Shown here: piece by piece, positions 18,963 through 27,669 of the stretch
Position numbering within the stretch: position 1 is the stretch's first letter
How the letters are laid out: every line of letters starts with the position of its first letter
Assembly: GCA_910586485.1 (NCBI GenBank)
Contig: CAJUIA010000008.1
Coordinates: 1 to 64,000 of the forward strand
Origin: an uncultured Acetatifactor sp.
GTDB lineage: Bacteria > Bacillota > Clostridia > Lachnospirales > Lachnospiraceae
Direction: 5' to 3'
Length of the DNA stretch: 64,000 nt
Position numbers and translations under genes: made by a program
The notes under the pieces: model-generated
Seen by the model: the letters and a program-made list of their open reading frames with translations, nothing else
Told to the model about the DNA's origin: nothing
The model's database searches: none

Positions 18963-19892
18963 ATGAGGGATAGAAGCGTGAGAGAGAAAGTGGCGGCTGC
19001 AGAGAGAAAAGGCAGACCGGGATCACCGGAAAGGGACGAGAAGGAAAAGTCCATACCTGAAAAGGCAGCGGACCGGCTGGCCGTTCTTGCAAGGATCGAG
19101 CAGCTGGAGCGGGAGGGACGGTTTGACGTGGACGCGGAGGAAGATCCGCCTACCCTGCCCTTAGAGCCTGACCAAATAGATTATCTGCGGGTAAAGCCTT
19201 CCAGCAGGGCAAAGGTTAAGCTTTCTTACGCCCTGGCAGGGAAATTCCTGGATGGGCTGATAAAGGACGGAAAGCTGATATTGAAGGAAATCCGGGGTAT
19301 GGAAAACTTAAATGGACTGGATTCAGGGGCCATTCTTACCTGTAACCATTTTAACCCCTTTGACTGTTTTACTGTGGAGCATTTGTTCCGCACCTCGAAG
19401 CATCAGGGGAAGAAGCAGCTTTTTAAGGTGATCAGGGAGGGGAATTATACCAATTTCCCCGGATTTTACGGATTTTTGTTCCGCAACTGCAACACCCTGC
19501 CTTTAAGCCAGAATAAGAAGACCATGTACAATTTTTTGAAGGCGGTGGATACGATCCTGCAGAGAGGAGATTTCATCCTGATTTATCCGGAACAGAGCTT
19601 ATGGTGGAACTACAGAAAGCCCAAGCCCTTAAAGAACGGTGCGTTTAAGTTTGCGGTGAAGAATCAGGTCCCCGTGCTGCCCATATTTATTACCATGGAG
19701 GACAGCGGCGTATACGGTCCCGACGGCTTTTTCATACAGGAATATACAGTGTTTATAGAAAGGCCGATTTATCCTAAGAGCGGATTGACGGAGCGGGAGC
19801 AGGTCAGCGCCATGCGCCAGGAAAACTATCAGGTTTGGAGTCGGATTTATGAAGAATTCTACGGAAAGCCGTTGGAATACACAACCGAATAA
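18963..19892 (+). CDS. LPLAT-family acyltransferase (PlsC-like)
   Basis: 309 residues. The first ~65 are highly charged and probably disordered. The acyltransferase domain has the HX4D catalytic motif in CNHFNPFDCF and the acceptor-binding IYPEQSLWWN. It lacks a clear N-terminal membrane helix, so it is likely peripheral. PlsC-like enzymes move acyl chains from acyl-ACP or acyl-phosphate to lysophosphatidate or related lipids. The neighbouring GT8 genes make a glycolipid or membrane-anchor modification plausible. The upstream ribosome site is weak, so the exact start is uncertain. It abuts or overlaps a second acyltransferase gene. Confidence 0.82.
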   Translation: MRDRSVREKVAAAERKGRPGSPERDEKEKSIPEKAADRLAVLARIEQLEREGRFDVDAEEDPPTLPLEPDQIDYLRVKPSSRAKVKLSYALAGKFLDGLIKDGKLILKEIRGMENLNGLDSGAILTCNHFNPFDCFTVEHLFRTSKHQGKKQLFKVIREGNYTNFPGFYGFLFRNCNTLPLSQNKKTMYNFLKAVDTILQRGDFILIYPEQSLWWNYRKPKPLKNGAFKFAVKNQVPVLPIFITMEDSGVYGPDGFFIQEYTVFIERPIYPKSGLTEREQVSAMRQENYQVWSRIYEEFYGKPLEYTTE

Positions 19893-19893
19893 G

Positions 19894-20673
19894 GTGATTT
19901 ATTATACGGATGAGCTGAATGAGGAATTTTCCGAGGCACAGATCGTCCCCAGAGTGATTGACAAGGATTTTCGGTATTTTCATGGAAGATTTTGGAACTT
20001 TTGTTCCCTGACGGTGCAGAATGTACTGAGTATGCCCATTAAGCTCTGCTATCAGAAATTAAAATTCCATTTAAAATACATTGGCAAAGAGAAGCTGAAG
20101 GAGTGCCGTAACAGGGGTTATTTTATATACGGGAATCATACCCAGCCTTTTGCGGATACCTTTATTCCCAGCGTGGCCAATTATCCTCACCGGAATTTCT
20201 TTATCGTGAATCCAGAGAATGTGTCCATGCCGGGAATGCAGGTACTGGTGGAGATGCTGGGAGCGATCCCCATTCCCTGCGACATGGGAGGCATGAAAAA
20301 CTTTGTAAGGTCCGTGGAGGATAAGATTCGGCGGAATTATTCGGTTACCATTTATCCAGAGGCTCATATCTGGCCCTATTATACGGGAATCCGCCCCTTT
20401 AAGGCAGTTTCCTTCCAGTATCCCGTGAAGCTTGACTGTCCGGTCTATTGCCTTACCAACACCTATCACAGGCGGAGGAACAGGCCGGGTAAGGTGAACA
20501 TTGTTACTTACATTGACGGCCCCTTTTTTCCTGACGGCAGCTTAAAGCCCAAGGAGCGCCAGCAAAGGCTGCGGGATCAGGTCTACCAATGTATGGTGGA
20601 GCGCAGTAGAGAGAGTAACTATGAGGTGATTGCCTATCGCAGAGCAGAGCCGGGCGGCGAAGCGGCAAGATAG
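19894..20673 (+). CDS. Second LPLAT-family acyltransferase-like protein
   Basis: About 259 residues from a GTG at 19894, which directly follows the previous stop; an in-frame ATG at 19849 would overlap the previous gene by 44 nt. It has the LPLAT pattern GNHTQPFADTFIP (His and Asp separated by five rather than four residues) and TIYPEAHIWPYY. The widened HX5D spacing is unusual and may alter activity or mark a divergent subfamily. It is probably coupled translationally to the first acyltransferase. The shared operon suggests a heteromeric or sequential pair. Confidence 0.75.
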   Translation: MIYYTDELNEEFSEAQIVPRVIDKDFRYFHGRFWNFCSLTVQNVLSMPIKLCYQKLKFHLKYIGKEKLKECRNRGYFIYGNHTQPFADTFIPSVANYPHRNFFIVNPENVSMPGMQVLVEMLGAIPIPCDMGGMKNFVRSVEDKIRRNYSVTIYPEAHIWPYYTGIRPFKAVSFQYPVKLDCPVYCLTNTYHRRRNRPGKVNIVTYIDGPFFPDGSLKPKERQQRLRDQVYQCMVERSRESNYEVIAYRRAEPGGEAAR

Positions 20674-20690
20674 CAGGATGGCGAAGCAGT

Positions 20691-20719
20691 AAGGCAGCAC
20701 AGATTTGTGCTGCTTTTTC
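20691..20719 (+). terminator. Rho-independent terminator
   Basis: GGCAGCAC (20693-20700) pairs with GTGCTGC (20707-20713), followed by TTTTT. It ends the glycosyltransferase/acyltransferase operon. Confidence 0.85.
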
Positions 20720-20739
20720 TATGCCCTTTTTAGGTGCTG

Positions 20740-20809
20740 TTACCTGTCAGTAACGAAAATTTACCTCTTGCGCATAAGGTGTTTACAGTTTCCAAATTCC
20801 CTGTATACT
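20740..20809 (+). promoter_or_regulatory. Promoter with three 21-bp-phased repeats (candidate LytTR sites)
   Basis: The -35 TTTACA (20782-20787) and -10 TATACT (20804-20809) are 16 bp apart. TTACCTGTCA (20740) and TTACCTCTTG (20761) lie 21 bp apart, and the -35-overlapping TTTACAGTTT (20782) is another 21 bp on. Two-turn spacing of direct repeats is characteristic of LytTR-domain sites, and the first gene downstream encodes a LytTR protein, so autoregulation is inferred. Confidence 0.55.
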
Positions 20810-20889
20810 TTAAGGTATAAAAGGAACGAAGATTTTTAAAGGTCAGAAATAACCTGACTTCGCCGCGAAGCGGAATCATGGAGGTTAGT

Positions 20890-21351
20890 GTGAAGGTTAA
20901 GATTGAAATTGTGGAGGGGCTGGAGGAAGAAGAGGCGGTAATCCGCTGCAGAGAGCTGAATGATTTCTGCATCAGTCTCCAGAACTATCTGTCAAAACAG
21001 AATAACGGCAAGCGGTGCCTGCTCTTAACCGATGGAGGAACGGATTTCTTTATTCCCATGAGCGATATTTATTTCTTTGAGACGGAAGGGCGGGAGCTGC
21101 GGGCGCACACGGCGGATAAAATCTTTTTCTGCGGCTACAAGCTCTACGAGCTGGAAGAAATGCTGCCGGGAAGCTTTATGAGGATTTCCAAATCCACCAT
21201 TGCCAATCTGGATTACATATATTCCATCACCAGGAATCTGACGGCCTCCAGCATGGTGGAATTTAAGGGCAGCAGAAAGAAGACCATGGTATCCAGAAGC
21301 TATTATAAGCTGCTGCTGGAACGACTGAACACAAGAAGGCTTGGACGGTAA
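20890..21351 (+). CDS. LytTR-domain transcriptional regulator (stand-alone)
   Basis: 153 residues from a GTG at 20890 preceded by GGAGG; the in-frame ATG at 20878 contains that ribosome site and is rejected. A short N-terminal region (MKVKIEIVEGLEEEEAVIRC) is followed by a LytTR DNA-binding domain (~50-150), with DIYFFETEGRELRAHT, FMRISKSTIANLDYI and KTMVSRSYY. There is no receiver domain, so it is not a classic response regulator. Such small LytTR proteins usually sit with membrane partners, as here with a LiaF-like protein and an ABC exporter. Confidence 0.88.
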   Translation: MKVKIEIVEGLEEEEAVIRCRELNDFCISLQNYLSKQNNGKRCLLLTDGGTDFFIPMSDIYFFETEGRELRAHTADKIFFCGYKLYELEEMLPGSFMRISKSTIANLDYIYSITRNLTASSMVEFKGSRKKTMVSRSYYKLLLERLNTRRLGR

Positions 21352-21427
21352 TGCAGAAAAATCTGCACCGAAAATCAGCGTCAAAAACATGGATTAAAAA
21401 CTTGAGTTATAGAAGGGAGAACAGGCA

Positions 21428-22150
21428 ATGCAGGGGAATCACAATTTTACATTCAACAGGGGCGGTAAGGTATTTTGGGGTATTTTGTTTTTGCTGGGAG
21501 CGGCGGCCTTTCTGGTGAGCAGACTGGGCCTTTTTGAGGGAATCAGCTTTTGGTCCATTCTTTTCAGCATCGGGCTGGCGGCGGTCCTGATTAACAGCTT
21601 ATTTAAGGGAAGCTGGGGGGGGATTTTATTTTCCCTGGCCTTTCTGGTGATCGTTAATGATGAGCTTTTAGGGCTGGAAGCCATCACCCCCGTGCCGGTG
21701 CTAGGGGCGGCAGCGCTTGGGACCATCGGCTTAAATCTGTTATTCCCCAAATTCCACAGGAAAAAGAGCTTTAAGCTCATTGCAGGCAGAGAACACCGGA
21801 CGGGAGACACGGTTTCCGGAGATAAGGTTTACTATGAAAATACCTTTGGCAGTGCGGTCAAATACGTGGTGGGTGAAATATCCCAGGTGAAGCTGGACAA
21901 TTCCTTTGGCTCCATGGAAGTGTTTTTCTCGGATGCGGTTTTGAAGGAGCACGCCGCCAATGTTAATGTAGACTCTGCTTTCGGCACGGTATCGCTGTAT
22001 GTTCCCAGGGACTGGAGGGTGGTCAGCAACAATATAGAGACGGCTTTTGGCGGAGTGGATAACAGCCATGTGAGCAATTCCGAGGGAACAGACACCCTGT
22101 ATGTATCGGGAGAGATCAGTTTCGGAGCGTTGGAGATTTGTTCAGTCTAA
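21428..22150 (+). CDS. LiaF-like membrane protein with C-terminal toast-rack domain
   Basis: 240 residues. Four hydrophobic segments occupy ~15-110 (WGILFLLGAAAFLVS; WSILFSIGLAAVLI). The extracytoplasmic or cytoplasmic C-terminal domain (~135-240) is a beta-solenoid with repeated (D/E)-x-AFG-x-(V/L) turns (VDSAFGTVSLYVP, ETAFGGVDNS, ISFGALEI), the pattern of the LiaF/DUF2154-type domain. LiaF relatives regulate cell-envelope-stress systems. It lies 76 bp after the LytTR regulator and 21 bp before the ABC gene, suggesting an envelope-stress sensor-effector unit. Confidence 0.82.
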   Translation: MQGNHNFTFNRGGKVFWGILFLLGAAAFLVSRLGLFEGISFWSILFSIGLAAVLINSLFKGSWGGILFSLAFLVIVNDELLGLEAITPVPVLGAAALGTIGLNLLFPKFHRKKSFKLIAGREHRTGDTVSGDKVYYENTFGSAVKYVVGEISQVKLDNSFGSMEVFFSDAVLKEHAANVNVDSAFGTVSLYVPRDWRVVSNNIETAFGGVDNSHVSNSEGTDTLYVSGEISFGALEICSV

Positions 22151-22171
22151 ATAGGGGAAAGGAATTCCAAA

Positions 22172-23872
22172 ATGAAAAATATTAAAAGATACCGACAAAG
22201 TTTTTATACAAAAAACAAGTTAAATTATGTTTTAACAAATGTGGCGATTATTGGCAGCGGAGTGGTAGAGGTGATGCTGGCAGTGCTTTTAAAGGAGCTG
22301 ATGGATCTGGCCGGCAGCGGAAGCATGGTGGGGCTGAAGCGCTGTCTGCTGATGACTCTGTGCCTGGTGGCAGGTTTCTGTACCGTACTTTTGTTCAAAC
22401 GTACAGTGATGTATAATTATGCCAGGCGGGCGGTAACCTCATACAGAGAGACGGCATTTCAGGATATTTCGGCAAAGGGGATCGGCTCTCTGGGAAAGAA
22501 TAACAGTAGTGATTATATATCCGCGCTGACGAATGACGTAACCTCCATTGAAGCAAAATATCTGCTGGCAGAGTTTGAAATCCTTTATGCGCTGCTGACG
22601 GCGGTGCTGTCTCTGGCGCTGATGCTTTATTACAGCTGGGTGATGACGCTGGCGGTGCTGGGCCTCTGCATTATTCCCGTGATTGTATCGGTAATTTTCG
22701 GCAGCAGGGTGGCGGAGCAGGAGAAGGAGATCAGCGACTGCAATGCCGACTTTATGTCTATGGTGAAGGATTTGTTAAGCGGCTTCAGCGTAATTAAGAG
22801 CTTTCAGGCCCAGGAAGAGGCGGGAGCCCTTTACAGGGAGAAGAATGAATATCTGGAAGCGGTGAAGTGCAGGCGGCGGAAGACGGTTGAGCTGATTAAG
22901 ATTATTTCCAGCATGGCAGGAGCCTCCGTACAGATCGGGGTTTTCCTTTTAGGGGCCTATCTTGCCATTCAGGGTCAGGTTACGGCAGGCGTGGTGGTAG
23001 CCTTTGTGCAGATGATGAATTATATTCTGAGCCCCATTAATCAGCTGCCCGTGCTTCTGGCTGACAGGAAGGCAGCGGTGAAGCTGATGGAAAAGCTGGC
23101 AGAGCTGGCGGAGGATGAGGGCGAAAAGAAAACGGAGCGTATGGACGGTGTGGGAGACGGAATCCGCTTTGAACAGGTAAGCTTTTCCTATGAGGAAGGC
23201 AGCGAGGTACTTAAAAATGTGGATTTGGACTTTGAAGCGGGGAAGAGTTACGCCATCGTAGGGGCTTCCGGCTCAGGAAAGTCCACGCTGCTGAATCTGC
23301 TGCAGGGACATTTTGACGGCTATGAGGGAAAAGTCATTATGGGCGGGAAGGAGTTGAAGAACGTGGACACAGACAGTATTTTTGATGTAGTTTCCGTGAT
23401 CCAGCAGAATGTTTTTATCTTTGACGATACGATCAGGCAAAACATCTGCCTCTTCAAGGAATTTCCGGCGGATGCCGTGGAGTCTGCGGCAGAACGGGCA
23501 GGTTTAAAGGGATTGATTGAAGAAAAGGGCTGGGATTATGCCTGCGGCGAAGGCGGCGGCCACCTGTCAGGGGGCGAAAAGCAGCGGATCTCCATCGCCA
23601 GAAGCCTGTTAAAACAATCACAGGTGTTATTGGCAGATGAGGTCACTTCCGCACTGGATACAGAGACGGCAGAGGGCGTGACCAATGCAATCCTTGATAT
23701 AGACGGAATTACACGGCTGGTGGTGACACATAAACTGGAAGAAAAGACCTTAAGCAGATTTGACGGTATTGTGGTGATGCGGAACGGGCGTGTGGCCGAA
23801 AGAGGAAGCTTTGAAGAGCTGATGGGGCAAAAAGGATATTTTTATTCCCTGTATCAGGTGAGCAGGGAGTAA
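22172..23872 (+). CDS. ABC exporter half-transporter (fused permease-ATPase)
   Basis: 566 residues. Six membrane helices fill residues ~15-310. The nucleotide-binding domain (~325-566) has Walker A GASGSGKST, Q-loop IQQNVFIFDD, signature LSGGEKQR, Walker B VLLADEVTSALD and H-loop VTHK. It would act as a homodimeric exporter of a lipid, peptide or drug. Linkage to the LytTR/LiaF-like pair suggests envelope defence, but the substrate cannot be read from sequence. The start follows GGGGAAAGG. Confidence 0.94.
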   Translation: MKNIKRYRQSFYTKNKLNYVLTNVAIIGSGVVEVMLAVLLKELMDLAGSGSMVGLKRCLLMTLCLVAGFCTVLLFKRTVMYNYARRAVTSYRETAFQDISAKGIGSLGKNNSSDYISALTNDVTSIEAKYLLAEFEILYALLTAVLSLALMLYYSWVMTLAVLGLCIIPVIVSVIFGSRVAEQEKEISDCNADFMSMVKDLLSGFSVIKSFQAQEEAGALYREKNEYLEAVKCRRRKTVELIKIISSMAGASVQIGVFLLGAYLAIQGQVTAGVVVAFVQMMNYILSPINQLPVLLADRKAAVKLMEKLAELAEDEGEKKTERMDGVGDGIRFEQVSFSYEEGSEVLKNVDLDFEAGKSYAIVGASGSGKSTLLNLLQGHFDGYEGKVIMGGKELKNVDTDSIFDVVSVIQQNVFIFDDTIRQNICLFKEFPADAVESAAERAGLKGLIEEKGWDYACGEGGGHLSGGEKQRISIARSLLKQSQVLLADEVTSALDTETAEGVTNAILDIDGITRLVVTHKLEEKTLSRFDGIVVMRNGRVAERGSFEELMGQKGYFYSLYQVSRE

Positions 23873-23892
23873 GCTACTGTCCTAATGGACAT

Positions 23893-23921
23893 TTTACAAG
23901 AGCAGGCTTTTATGCTATAAT
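23893..23921 (+). promoter_or_regulatory. Promoter of the hybrid histidine kinase
   Basis: TTTACA (23893-23898), a 17-bp spacer and TATAAT (23916-23921), about 30 bp upstream of the GTG start. Confidence 0.75.
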
Positions 23922-23950
23922 TCTTCTGTAATGAAAAAAGGGGGAATGGC

Positions 23951-26900
23951 GTGGGGAAAAAGCCTGCGTCGAAGCGGATGAAACAGCAGAAGAAAATATG
24001 GCAGCCGGTAATATATGCTCTTTTTTGTCTGATCGCCGTACTGGTTATGTTTTATTTTTATACAACGCAGAACAAGGCGCGTATTCAGGAGCAGAACAGA
24101 GTGTATGCGGAGGATTCCGCAAGGCAGACGGTGAAAGGCATCGAGAGCGAATTTGACAATGCGTTGCAGCGGATCCAGAACAGCGCTTATCTGGCCGGCA
24201 CGGGAAACAGTATTCTTAAGATTGACGCGGAGCTGTTAAAAAATATCGAGCGGAATACCACCTTTGACAGCGTTCAGTTTATTAATGCAGACGGCCTGAA
24301 TCTTGCCTCCGGGGGAGAGACCAACGACAACTCGGACCGGGATTTTTTCATCCGCGGAATGCGGGGGGAGAGCGGGCTGGAAACCGTGGCGGTGTCCAGG
24401 ATTACCGGAAAACCGATGATGGCCTTTTTTTCGCCGATGTATGACGGTCAGGAGACCGTGGGGGTATTTTTAGGGCTTTATTATGCGGAAAGCTATCTGC
24501 GGGATATGCTTGCCGCCAGCTATTTTGGCGAGCCTGCGGAGGTGTTTCTCTGCACGGAGGATGGCATGGTGATCGCCAATTCGGGCAGCGGCACCTACGG
24601 GGATGATTTGTTTGCTTCCCTGACGGCTTCGGGCGTGCTTGATGCCGGAACGGCGGAAAGAGCCCGGAGTGCATTTACGGAGGGCCGGGACGCGGCGCTT
24701 TTATGTAACGAGGGCTGTAAGACGGACAACCTTTGTATCATGCACCTGCCGGATTATCCCTATGTGCTGGTACAGGCATTTCCCAAGGACATCACGCAGA
24801 CAATGATAAACAGAGCTAACAGGGCGGGCGTGCTGCTGGAGATCTGCCTTTTGATTCTCTTTGCGATTTATATTGCATTCCTGGTGATGAGAGCCGGGAA
24901 GCAGCGCAGGGAGCTGGAAACGGAGAACAAAACCATCGGCGATGTGCTGCGAGGTGTCAATATCTTGTTTTCCTCCCGTTACCTGATGGTGGATCTGGAA
25001 AAGGATTATTATGCTTATATAGCAGGAATTGGGCCGCTGAATGCCAGCATCCCCACGGAGGGAGTATACAGCGAGTTTATAAAGCTTCACGCGGAGGAAA
25101 TTATCGGAGATGAGGACAAAGAAGCATTTTCCGAATTTATGCGGATTGAGACGCTGAAAAAGAACCTGGCAGAGAAGGATTCCGATGTATACGAGTGCCA
25201 TGTTTCCCGTCAGGGAAAGGAGGATTGGGAACATCTGATCGTGGTATGTCTGGAGAGGAAGGACGGCGTGCCCGTCAGGGTTTTGTATGTCCGCCAGAAT
25301 ATTACGGAGCTGAAGCTCAAGGAGCAGCAGGAACAGCGGGAGCGGGCGGTGCTGAACCGTAAGGACAAACAGTACAGAATTGCCATCATGTCCAGTTCTT
25401 TCAGCTCCTTTGAGTGTAATTTGACAAAGGACCGGATTGAGCAGGATATTACCCGCACATATAACGGAGAAAAGATTTCGCTGCTGGAACTGGCGGGGCT
25501 GTCTGATCCTTGTGAAGCGTCTGTATGCTTTGAAAAATGGAAGCAGTTTGTTTTAAAGGAATCGCTGGAGGATTATACCAGAGAGGTAAATGTAGAAAAT
25601 CTGAAGGAGCGTTACGAGCAGGGTGACATGGAGGTGGACGTGGATTATTGGGGCCGGATGGGTGGAGAAGAGCCCATATGTGTGCGCCAGTCCTTCATCA
25701 TGACTCGTGACGAAGAAACCGGGGATCTGATCGCCATGGTGGTATCCAAGGATATTACGGAGCAGGTCAGAAAGCAGCGGGAGCAGACCAGGGCGCTGCA
25801 GGATGCACTGATGCAGGCCCAGCACGCCAATCAGGCAAAAACCACCTTCCTCTCCAACATGAGCCATGATATACGTACACCCATGAATGCCATCATTGGC
25901 TTTGCTACCATTGCCGCCAGTCATATGGACCGTACGGAGCAGGTAAAAGACTGCCTGCAGAAGATTCTTTCTTCCAGCAATCACCTGCTGGGGCTGATTA
26001 ACGATATTCTGGATATGAGCCGCATCGAGAGCGGAAAGCTGCAGATTCATAATCAGGAATGCAATATTCCGGAGCTGATGCACAATCTGGTAAATATTAT
26101 TCAGCCGCAGGTAAAAGCCAAGCAGATGGAGATGTTCATCGACACCTTTGAGGTAGTCAATGAAGATGTAATTGCAGATCCGCTGAAGCTGAATCAGATC
26201 TTTATCAACCTGATGGGGAATGCGGTTAAGTACACTCCCGCAGGCGGTACGGTATCTTTCCGTATTACTCAGCATACCACCTATAAGCATGGCTGGGGGG
26301 ATTATGTTTTTATTGTCAAGGATAACGGGATCGGTATGTCTCAGGAATTTGTGAAGCATATTTTCGAACCCTTTGAGCGGGAATCCACCGCCACCAGAAG
26401 CGGTATCCAGGGAGCCGGACTCGGTATGCCCATCACCAAGAGCATCGTTGACATGATGGGAGGCGAAATTACGGTAGAGAGCGAGGTGGGGAAGGGAAGT
26501 ACCTTTACGGTTAGGCTTCCCCTGCAGCTGCAGGATGTGGAAAAGACCGCGGAGCAGATCGGGGAGCTGGCGGGGCTGCGTGCTCTGGTAGTAGACGATG
26601 ACCTGAATGTCTGCGACAGCGTAAGTAAGATGCTGAAGAGCATCGGCATGCGTTCGGAGTGGACCACCTCCGGCAGGGAGGCGGCATACCGGGCAAAGGC
26701 CGCCCGTGATGAAGGGGATCCTTATCATACTTACATCATCGACTGGCAGATGCCTGAGACAAGCGGAATCGAAACGGCAAGAAGAATCCGCAGCATGGTG
26801 GGGCCCGATGCGCCCATCATCATTCTCACTGCCTACGATTGGACGGATATTGAGGATGAAGCGAAGAAAGCAGGAATTACCGCCTTTTGTGCGAAGCCCC

Positions 26901-27382
26901 TCTTTATGTCCGATTTAAAGGCGGCACTGCTTGCGGCCAATAACATCGGAGAAAACCGGAATTCGGAGGATGGAGCGGTCTGGACACAGACGGATTACAG
27001 CGGCAAACGGCTGCTGCTGGTGGAGGATAACGAGCTGAACAGAGAGATTGCGGAAGTGATCCTGGGAGAAGCAGGCTTCGTGATTGAATCTGCTCCGGAC
27101 GGAACCGATGCGGTAGCCATGCTGGAAAGATCGGAGGAAGGCTATTATGACGCAGTGCTGATGGATGTACAGATGCCAGTGATGAACGGATATGAGGCAA
27201 CGAAGGCCATTCGGGCGATGCAGCGGAAGGATGTGAAGAGCCTGCCCATTATTGCCATGACTGCCAATGCCATGGAGGATGATAAGGAGGCAGCCTTAAA
27301 AAGCGGTATGAACGCTCATATTGCAAAGCCCCTGGATATTGAGCTGCTGATGAATGTACTGCATCAGTATTTACATTCGTGA
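23951..27382 (+). CDS. Hybrid sensor histidine kinase with two receiver domains
   Basis: 1,143 residues from a GTG preceded by AAGGGGGAA. Membrane helices at ~18-38 and ~292-314 flank a Cache-like extracellular sensor. Two PAS-like regions follow (~330-450 and ~470-610). The HisKA domain has FLSNMSHDIRTPMNA with the phospho-acceptor His639. The HATPase domain has NLMGNAVKYTPAGG and GAGLGMPI. Receiver 1 carries Asp931 (IIDWQMP) and receiver 2 Asp1072 (LMDVQMP). There is no DNA-binding or HPt domain, so the output must be another protein. The gene has its own promoter and terminator; a LytTR regulator lies downstream but appears to be separately transcribed. Confidence 0.95.
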   Translation: MGKKPASKRMKQQKKIWQPVIYALFCLIAVLVMFYFYTTQNKARIQEQNRVYAEDSARQTVKGIESEFDNALQRIQNSAYLAGTGNSILKIDAELLKNIERNTTFDSVQFINADGLNLASGGETNDNSDRDFFIRGMRGESGLETVAVSRITGKPMMAFFSPMYDGQETVGVFLGLYYAESYLRDMLAASYFGEPAEVFLCTEDGMVIANSGSGTYGDDLFASLTASGVLDAGTAERARSAFTEGRDAALLCNEGCKTDNLCIMHLPDYPYVLVQAFPKDITQTMINRANRAGVLLEICLLILFAIYIAFLVMRAGKQRRELETENKTIGDVLRGVNILFSSRYLMVDLEKDYYAYIAGIGPLNASIPTEGVYSEFIKLHAEEIIGDEDKEAFSEFMRIETLKKNLAEKDSDVYECHVSRQGKEDWEHLIVVCLERKDGVPVRVLYVRQNITELKLKEQQEQRERAVLNRKDKQYRIAIMSSSFSSFECNLTKDRIEQDITRTYNGEKISLLELAGLSDPCEASVCFEKWKQFVLKESLEDYTREVNVENLKERYEQGDMEVDVDYWGRMGGEEPICVRQSFIMTRDEETGDLIAMVVSKDITEQVRKQREQTRALQDALMQAQHANQAKTTFLSNMSHDIRTPMNAIIGFATIAASHMDRTEQVKDCLQKILSSSNHLLGLINDILDMSRIESGKLQIHNQECNIPELMHNLVNIIQPQVKAKQMEMFIDTFEVVNEDVIADPLKLNQIFINLMGNAVKYTPAGGTVSFRITQHTTYKHGWGDYVFIVKDNGIGMSQEFVKHIFEPFERESTATRSGIQGAGLGMPITKSIVDMMGGEITVESEVGKGSTFTVRLPLQLQDVEKTAEQIGELAGLRALVVDDDLNVCDSVSKMLKSIGMRSEWTTSGREAAYRAKAARDEGDPYHTYIIDWQMPETSGIETARRIRSMVGPDAPIIILTAYDWTDIEDEAKKAGITAFCAKPLFMSDLKAALLAANNIGENRNSEDGAVWTQTDYSGKRLLLVEDNELNREIAEVILGEAGFVIESAPDGTDAVAMLERSEEGYYDAVLMDVQMPVMNGYEATKAIRAMQRKDVKSLPIIAMTANAMEDDKEAALKSGMNAHIAKPLDIELLMNVLHQYLHS

Positions 27383-27420
27383 TTTTGAGAATGTAAGGCC
27401 AGGAATAAAGATAAGAATAA

Positions 27421-27457
27421 AAAAAGGCATTTTCAAGTGTGAAGATGTCTTTTTTTC
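27421..27457 (+). terminator. Rho-independent terminator
   Basis: AAAGGCATTTTC (27423-27434) pairs with GAAGATGTCTTT (27441-27452), with G-U pairs, followed by T residues. Confidence 0.75.
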
Positions 27458-27524
27458 ATGCACACGGGCACAGTGTGCGCTACGCAGTGCGTGTTACGCA
27501 CAAAGGCAATTTTAAAATTCTTAT

Positions 27525-27615
27525 CGACAAAATACGACGATATATTGGCTTTTTCGACTTTCTGAGTGGCTTTTTGGACAATATAGTTGCGCACACAAAG
27601 AAGACATTATATTAT
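27525..27615 (+). promoter_or_regulatory. Phased CGAC repeats and promoter of the LytTR gene and eCIS locus
   Basis: TGGCTTTTTCGAC (27546-27558) and TGGCTTTTTGGAC (27567-27579) are direct repeats exactly 21 bp apart. Further CGAC cores at 27525 and 27535 are near-integral helical turns away. A promoter follows: TTGCGC (27587-27592), a 17-bp spacer and TATTAT (27610-27615). This is the expected geometry for an autoregulated LytTR site. The 287-bp gap between the kinase and LytTR genes otherwise holds the terminator and a short GTGCG/CGCAC-rich stretch. Confidence 0.5.
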
Positions 27616-27669
27616 TATAATTAAAAAAAGTATGGTGTTAAAGTCAGGGCATATTGACTCTGGTATCAA

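Noticed and set aside
25553..26728. 391-codon open frame on the minus strand
   Set aside because: Antisense to the kinase core of the hybrid histidine kinase; no ribosome site or domain.
27440..27624. 61-codon open frame after the hybrid kinase
   Set aside because: Starts in the terminator hairpin and covers the phased regulatory repeats; no ribosome site.
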